Shown in pieces: positions 61,337 through 64,000 of a stretch of 64,000 nt of DNA (position 1 is its first letter; each line of letters begins with the position of its first letter). Both the position numbers and the translations under genes were made by a program. The stretch covers positions 62,001 to 126,000 of the forward strand of contig NZ_NGFO01000007.1 in assembly GCF_002149015.1 (NCBI RefSeq), in the 5' to 3' direction. The notes under the pieces were generated by a model. The model ran no database searches and had not been told where the DNA came from. It worked only from the letters and a program-made list of their open reading frames with translations. The DNA is from Gordonia lacunae (lineage in GTDB: Bacteria > Actinomycetota > Actinomycetes > Mycobacteriales > Mycobacteriaceae).

Positions 61337-61672
61337 ATGAGTGCAACCCATGACCTCCCTCTGCCAGATTTCGACCAACTCTCCACGGGTGACATCACCC
61401 ATCGGATTCGTGCCCTGGAACTCGACCAGGTGAAACTGCTGCTGGACCATGAGCGGCAGACAGCGCGACGCACCCAGGTTCAGGAGATCCTGTCTGCCCG
61501 GATCGGTCAGCTCGAGTCGGGTGCCGAGCCCTCGGGTGGGGACCCCACCCATGCACCGCCGTCTCGGGACACCTCGACCGGTTCCGCGGTCGGCGCCGCA
61601 ACCGCCGCCGAGGCGACCTCGCCACTGCGTCATGGCGTCGCTGATCAGACACCCAAGCGCGGCAAGCCCTGA
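61337..61672 (+). CDS. Small helical protein (DUF8129-like)
   Basis: A 111-aa protein. Residues 7-60 (LPLPDFDQLSTGDITHRIRA to ILSARIGQLESG) form a short helical unit seen in many actinobacterial proteins and similar to DUF8129; a disordered Ser/Thr/Pro tail follows. The function is unknown. There is a weak ribosome site. Confidence 0.65.
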   Translation: MSATHDLPLPDFDQLSTGDITHRIRALELDQVKLLLDHERQTARRTQVQEILSARIGQLESGAEPSGGDPTHAPPSRDTSTGSAVGAATAAEATSPLRHGVADQTPKRGKP

Positions 61673-61802
61673 CCGTTTCTGCGCTCGTCCGACCACCGAC
61701 CGGGGTGGAGCCCACGCATCGCCGAGCTGGTTGGAGTCGTCGACACCGATCCCGATGAGTCCGATCCCGGAGGCTGCGGTGTCGTGGTCACGTCGGGATG
61801 GA

Positions 61803-62597
61803 TCACCGCGAGCCGTGCCACACGGCATCGAACGGTGCGCGGGAGGCGAGACGACCGACGATGCCGTCGTGGGTGAACTGCTTGGCGGTCCGGATCGCGT
61901 CGAGAACCGCGACGCCCTTGGTGAGTTCGGCCGTCGTGGCGGCGGCGAACACGCACCCGGCCCCGGAGACACGCTCGTCGCCCACCTTCGGGGCGCGCAG
62001 GACGGTGACCTCTGTTCCGTCGAAGACGATATCGATGGCTTCATCGCCAGGCAGCCCGACCCCGCCCTTCACGACGACGACCCTCGGTCCGAGGTCGTGG
62101 ATTCGCCGCGCTGCTTCGGCGAGGTCATCGATCGACGCCAGCTCGTCCATGCCGGCCAGGGTTGCTGCCTCGAACAGATTGGGGGTCACCACGGTGGCCA
62201 GCGGCAGGATCTCCGACCGCAGCGCGTTGTCGGTGTCGAGGGCCGCCCCGGGCTCCTGACCTTTGCAGATCAGCACCGGGTCGACCACGACGTCGCGCCA
62301 CTTGCGCGCGGCCAGGGCCGCCGCGACGGTCGAGATCGTTGCCGGCGTGCCCAGCATGCCGATTTTCACGACGTCGGGCTCGTGCGCGACGGTGGCCACC
62401 TCGATCTGATCGGCGATCACCGCGGGCTCGACGGGTACGAACCGATGCGACCAGCCGTTGTTCGGGTCGAAGGACACGATGCAGGTGATGGTCCCGACAC
62501 CGTAGGTACCGAGCTGCGCGAAGGTCCGCAGGTCGGCTTGGATGCCTGCTCCCCCGCTGGCCTCCGAGCCGGCGATCACATAAGACACCACTGACAT
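61803..62597 (-). CDS. Hydroxymethylpyrimidine/pyridoxine kinase (ThiD/PdxK-like)
   Basis: A 264-aa ribokinase-fold protein. VIAGSEASGGAGIQADLRTF at the N-terminus, KIGMLGTPATISTVAAAL and VVVDPVLICKGQ match ThiD/PdxK. The anion hole near the C-terminus reads GDERVSGAGCVFAAATTAEL, in the ThiD style (Gly-x-Gly-Cys). It may phosphorylate HMP or pyridoxal. AGGAGAGG precedes the ATG. No other thiamine or B6 genes are adjacent, so the choice of substrate is open. Confidence 0.87.
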   Translation of the reverse strand: MSVVSYVIAGSEASGGAGIQADLRTFAQLGTYGVGTITCIVSFDPNNGWSHRFVPVEPAVIADQIEVATVAHEPDVVKIGMLGTPATISTVAAALAARKWRDVVVDPVLICKGQEPGAALDTDNALRSEILPLATVVTPNLFEAATLAGMDELASIDDLAEAARRIHDLGPRVVVVKGGVGLPGDEAIDIVFDGTEVTVLRAPKVGDERVSGAGCVFAAATTAELTKGVAVLDAIRTAKQFTHDGIVGRLASRAPFDAVWHGSR

Positions 62598-62718
62598 CGA
62601 CGATCCTCTCCTGCACTGTCGCGGACTGGATTCCTTTTCTACACCGCTAATTCTGGACGGCGTGCATTCAGCGTCGTAGTTGCGATTACTTCGGAACAAG
62701 CGGGGTACCCGAAAGCGT

Positions 62719-63888
62719 ATGAGCCAAGAAACGAACACAATGCGCGCAATGGTCTACCGGGGCCCCTACAAGGTGAGGGTCGAGTCCAAACCCATCCCTG
62801 CCATCGAACATCCCAACGATGCCATAGTCCGGGTGACGCACGCCGCCATCTGTGGCTCGGACCTGCACCTGTACCACGGCATGATGCCCGACACCCGGCC
62901 CGGGATGACGTTCGGGCACGAGTTCATCGGGATCGTGGAGGCGGTCGGTGGCTCGGTCCAGAACCTGAGTGTCGGCGACCGGGTCATGGTGCCGTTCAAC
63001 GTGTACTGCGGGACGTGCTACTTCTGCGCACGGGGTCTGTACTCCAACTGTCACAACGTGAATCCGAACGCGACCGCGGTCGGCGGGATCTACGGATACT
63101 CGCATACGTGTGGCGGCTACGACGGCGGCCAGGCCGAGTTCGTGCGCGTTCCCTTCGCCGACGTCGGCCCCAGCGTCATCCCTGACTGGATGGATTCAGA
63201 AGACGCATTACTGCTGACCGACGCCCTTCCGACCGGGTACTTCGGAGCCCAGCTGGCCGACATCCGTCAGGGTGAGACCGTCGTCGTGTTCGGCGCCGGG
63301 CCCGTCGGTTTGTACGCTGCACGGTCGGCGTGGTTCATGGGCGCGGGTCGGGTCATCGTCATCGACCATCTGCAGTATCGCCTGGACAAGGCGGCGACGT
63401 TCGCACATGCGGAGACCTACAACTTCGCCGAGTACGACGACGTCGTGGTCCACCTCAAGAACATCACCGACAACATCGGTGCCGATCGGGTGATCGATGC
63501 CGTGGGTGCGGAGGCCGACGGCAACTTTCTCCAACACGTGACCGCGGCCAAGTTCAAGCTCCAGGGCGGATCGCCGATCGCCCTCAACTGGGCAATCGAC
63601 TCGGTCCGCAAAGGCGGGACCGTGTCGGTCGTCGGCGCGTACGGACCAATGTTCAGCGCGGTCAAGTTCGGCGATGCAATGAACAAGGGGCTCACCCTCA
63701 ACATGAACCAATGCCCGGTCAAACGTCAGTGGCCGAGATTGTTCGAACATGTGCGAGACGGGTACTTCAAGCCGAATGACATTGTGACGCACCGTATACC
63801 GCTCGAGCACATCGCTGAGGGTTATCACATCTTCTCCGCGAAGCTCGATGACTGCATCAAGCCCATCGTCGTCGCCGACGCCGCCTGA
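62719..63888 (+). CDS. Zinc-dependent dehydrogenase (formaldehyde-dehydrogenase-like MDR)
   Basis: A 389-aa medium-chain dehydrogenase. Catalytic zinc: ICGSDLHLYHG and FGHEFIGIVE; structural zinc: VYCGTCYFCARGLYSNCHNV (four Cys). Cofactor motif VVVFGAGPVGLYAARSAWFM. Length and the long insert resemble glutathione-independent formaldehyde dehydrogenases and related enzymes. The ATG at 62719 is chosen; a Met at 62740 is an alternative. A partial gene follows after 10 nt in the same operon. Confidence 0.9.
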   Translation: MSQETNTMRAMVYRGPYKVRVESKPIPAIEHPNDAIVRVTHAAICGSDLHLYHGMMPDTRPGMTFGHEFIGIVEAVGGSVQNLSVGDRVMVPFNVYCGTCYFCARGLYSNCHNVNPNATAVGGIYGYSHTCGGYDGGQAEFVRVPFADVGPSVIPDWMDSEDALLLTDALPTGYFGAQLADIRQGETVVVFGAGPVGLYAARSAWFMGAGRVIVIDHLQYRLDKAATFAHAETYNFAEYDDVVVHLKNITDNIGADRVIDAVGAEADGNFLQHVTAAKFKLQGGSPIALNWAIDSVRKGGTVSVVGAYGPMFSAVKFGDAMNKGLTLNMNQCPVKRQWPRLFEHVRDGYFKPNDIVTHRIPLEHIAEGYHIFSAKLDDCIKPIVVADAA

Positions 63889-63898
63889 GGAGGACGTC

Positions 63899-64000
63899 AT
63901 GCCCGCTTATCCCGCAGACCGACCCAACTACCCCGACACCTCCGCTCTTGTCGACCGGATACCCGGTTGGGGCGTCGATCTGGACACTGCGAACAGGCCC
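63899..64000 (+). CDS. Partial gene at right edge (operon partner of the dehydrogenase)
   Basis: An ATG at 63899, preceded by TGAGGAGG, opens a frame to the window end (34 residues visible: MPAYPADRPNYPDTSALVDR then IPGWGVDLDTANRP). It starts 10 nt after the dehydrogenase stop, so it is co-transcribed with it. No domain can be assigned from this short piece. Confidence 0.7.
   Translation, partial: MPAYPADRPNYPDTSALVDRIPGWGVDLDTANRP

Overview
The window is high-GC actinobacterial chromosome from the mycolic-acid group (Mycobacteriales), most like Gordonia or a close relative. This rests on an MspA-type porin, a PE-PPE-domain serine hydrolase, DUF5996/DUF1206/DUF6319 proteins, an ECF41 sigma factor, frequent GTG starts and several apparently leaderless genes. 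The genus is an inference. No rRNA, tRNA, CRISPR array, complete insertion sequence or replication origin was seen.

Layout. 0-11 kb: mixed housekeeping and envelope genes: a partial P-loop ATPase, a basic hypothetical protein, a PE-PPE hydrolase, an SDR/TetR pair, DUF5996, SRPBCC, DoxX, a GerW-like protein, DUF4436, and a flavoprotein coupled to an ECF41 sigma factor.

11-28 kb: a catabolic region for a cyclic, probably aromatic, steroid-like or terpenoid compound. It holds a ring-hydroxylating FAD monooxygenase, a fused fumarylacetoacetate-hydrolase/extradiol-dioxygenase-like (VOC) protein, an HsaA-like oxygenase preceded by a remnant of its flavin reductase, SRPBCC proteins, a P450-SDR-acyltransferase-TetR operon, an SDR, an alpha/beta hydrolase and an NmrA-like reductase. 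TTGAC(T)-N-(A)GTCAA palindromes recur at its promoters. The hydrolase and one SDR each carry an apparent one-base frameshift.

28-33 kb: a PucR-type regulator divergent from a compact operon of polysaccharide deacetylase-like protein, acyl-CoA synthetase and enoyl-CoA hydratase. 33-39.7 kb: an island that looks acquired. A stretch without recognisable genes is followed by a minus-strand operon of MspA porin, small membrane protein, 793-aa secreted repeat protein with a glycine-rich membrane-active-looking C-terminus, and a coupled 86-aa membrane protein. Facing it are a small HTH gene and a membrane protein. A 16-nt motif (ATTCrCTATCGTGAAT) sits before both arms, and a 24-bp perfect hairpin lies at the far side. 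This is the best candidate for an undescribed system.

40-64 kb: core-like genes: quinone oxidoreductase, ABC exporter, RsgA GTPase, DUF6319, SDR/XRE pair, GNAT, SelO, a DksA-like zinc finger, alcohol dehydrogenases, PlsC acyltransferase, YihY, DUF1206, isochorismatase/GlxA pair, EthA-like monooxygenase, DUF1622, a ThiD/PdxK-like kinase and a zinc alcohol dehydrogenase. A partial gene runs off the right edge.
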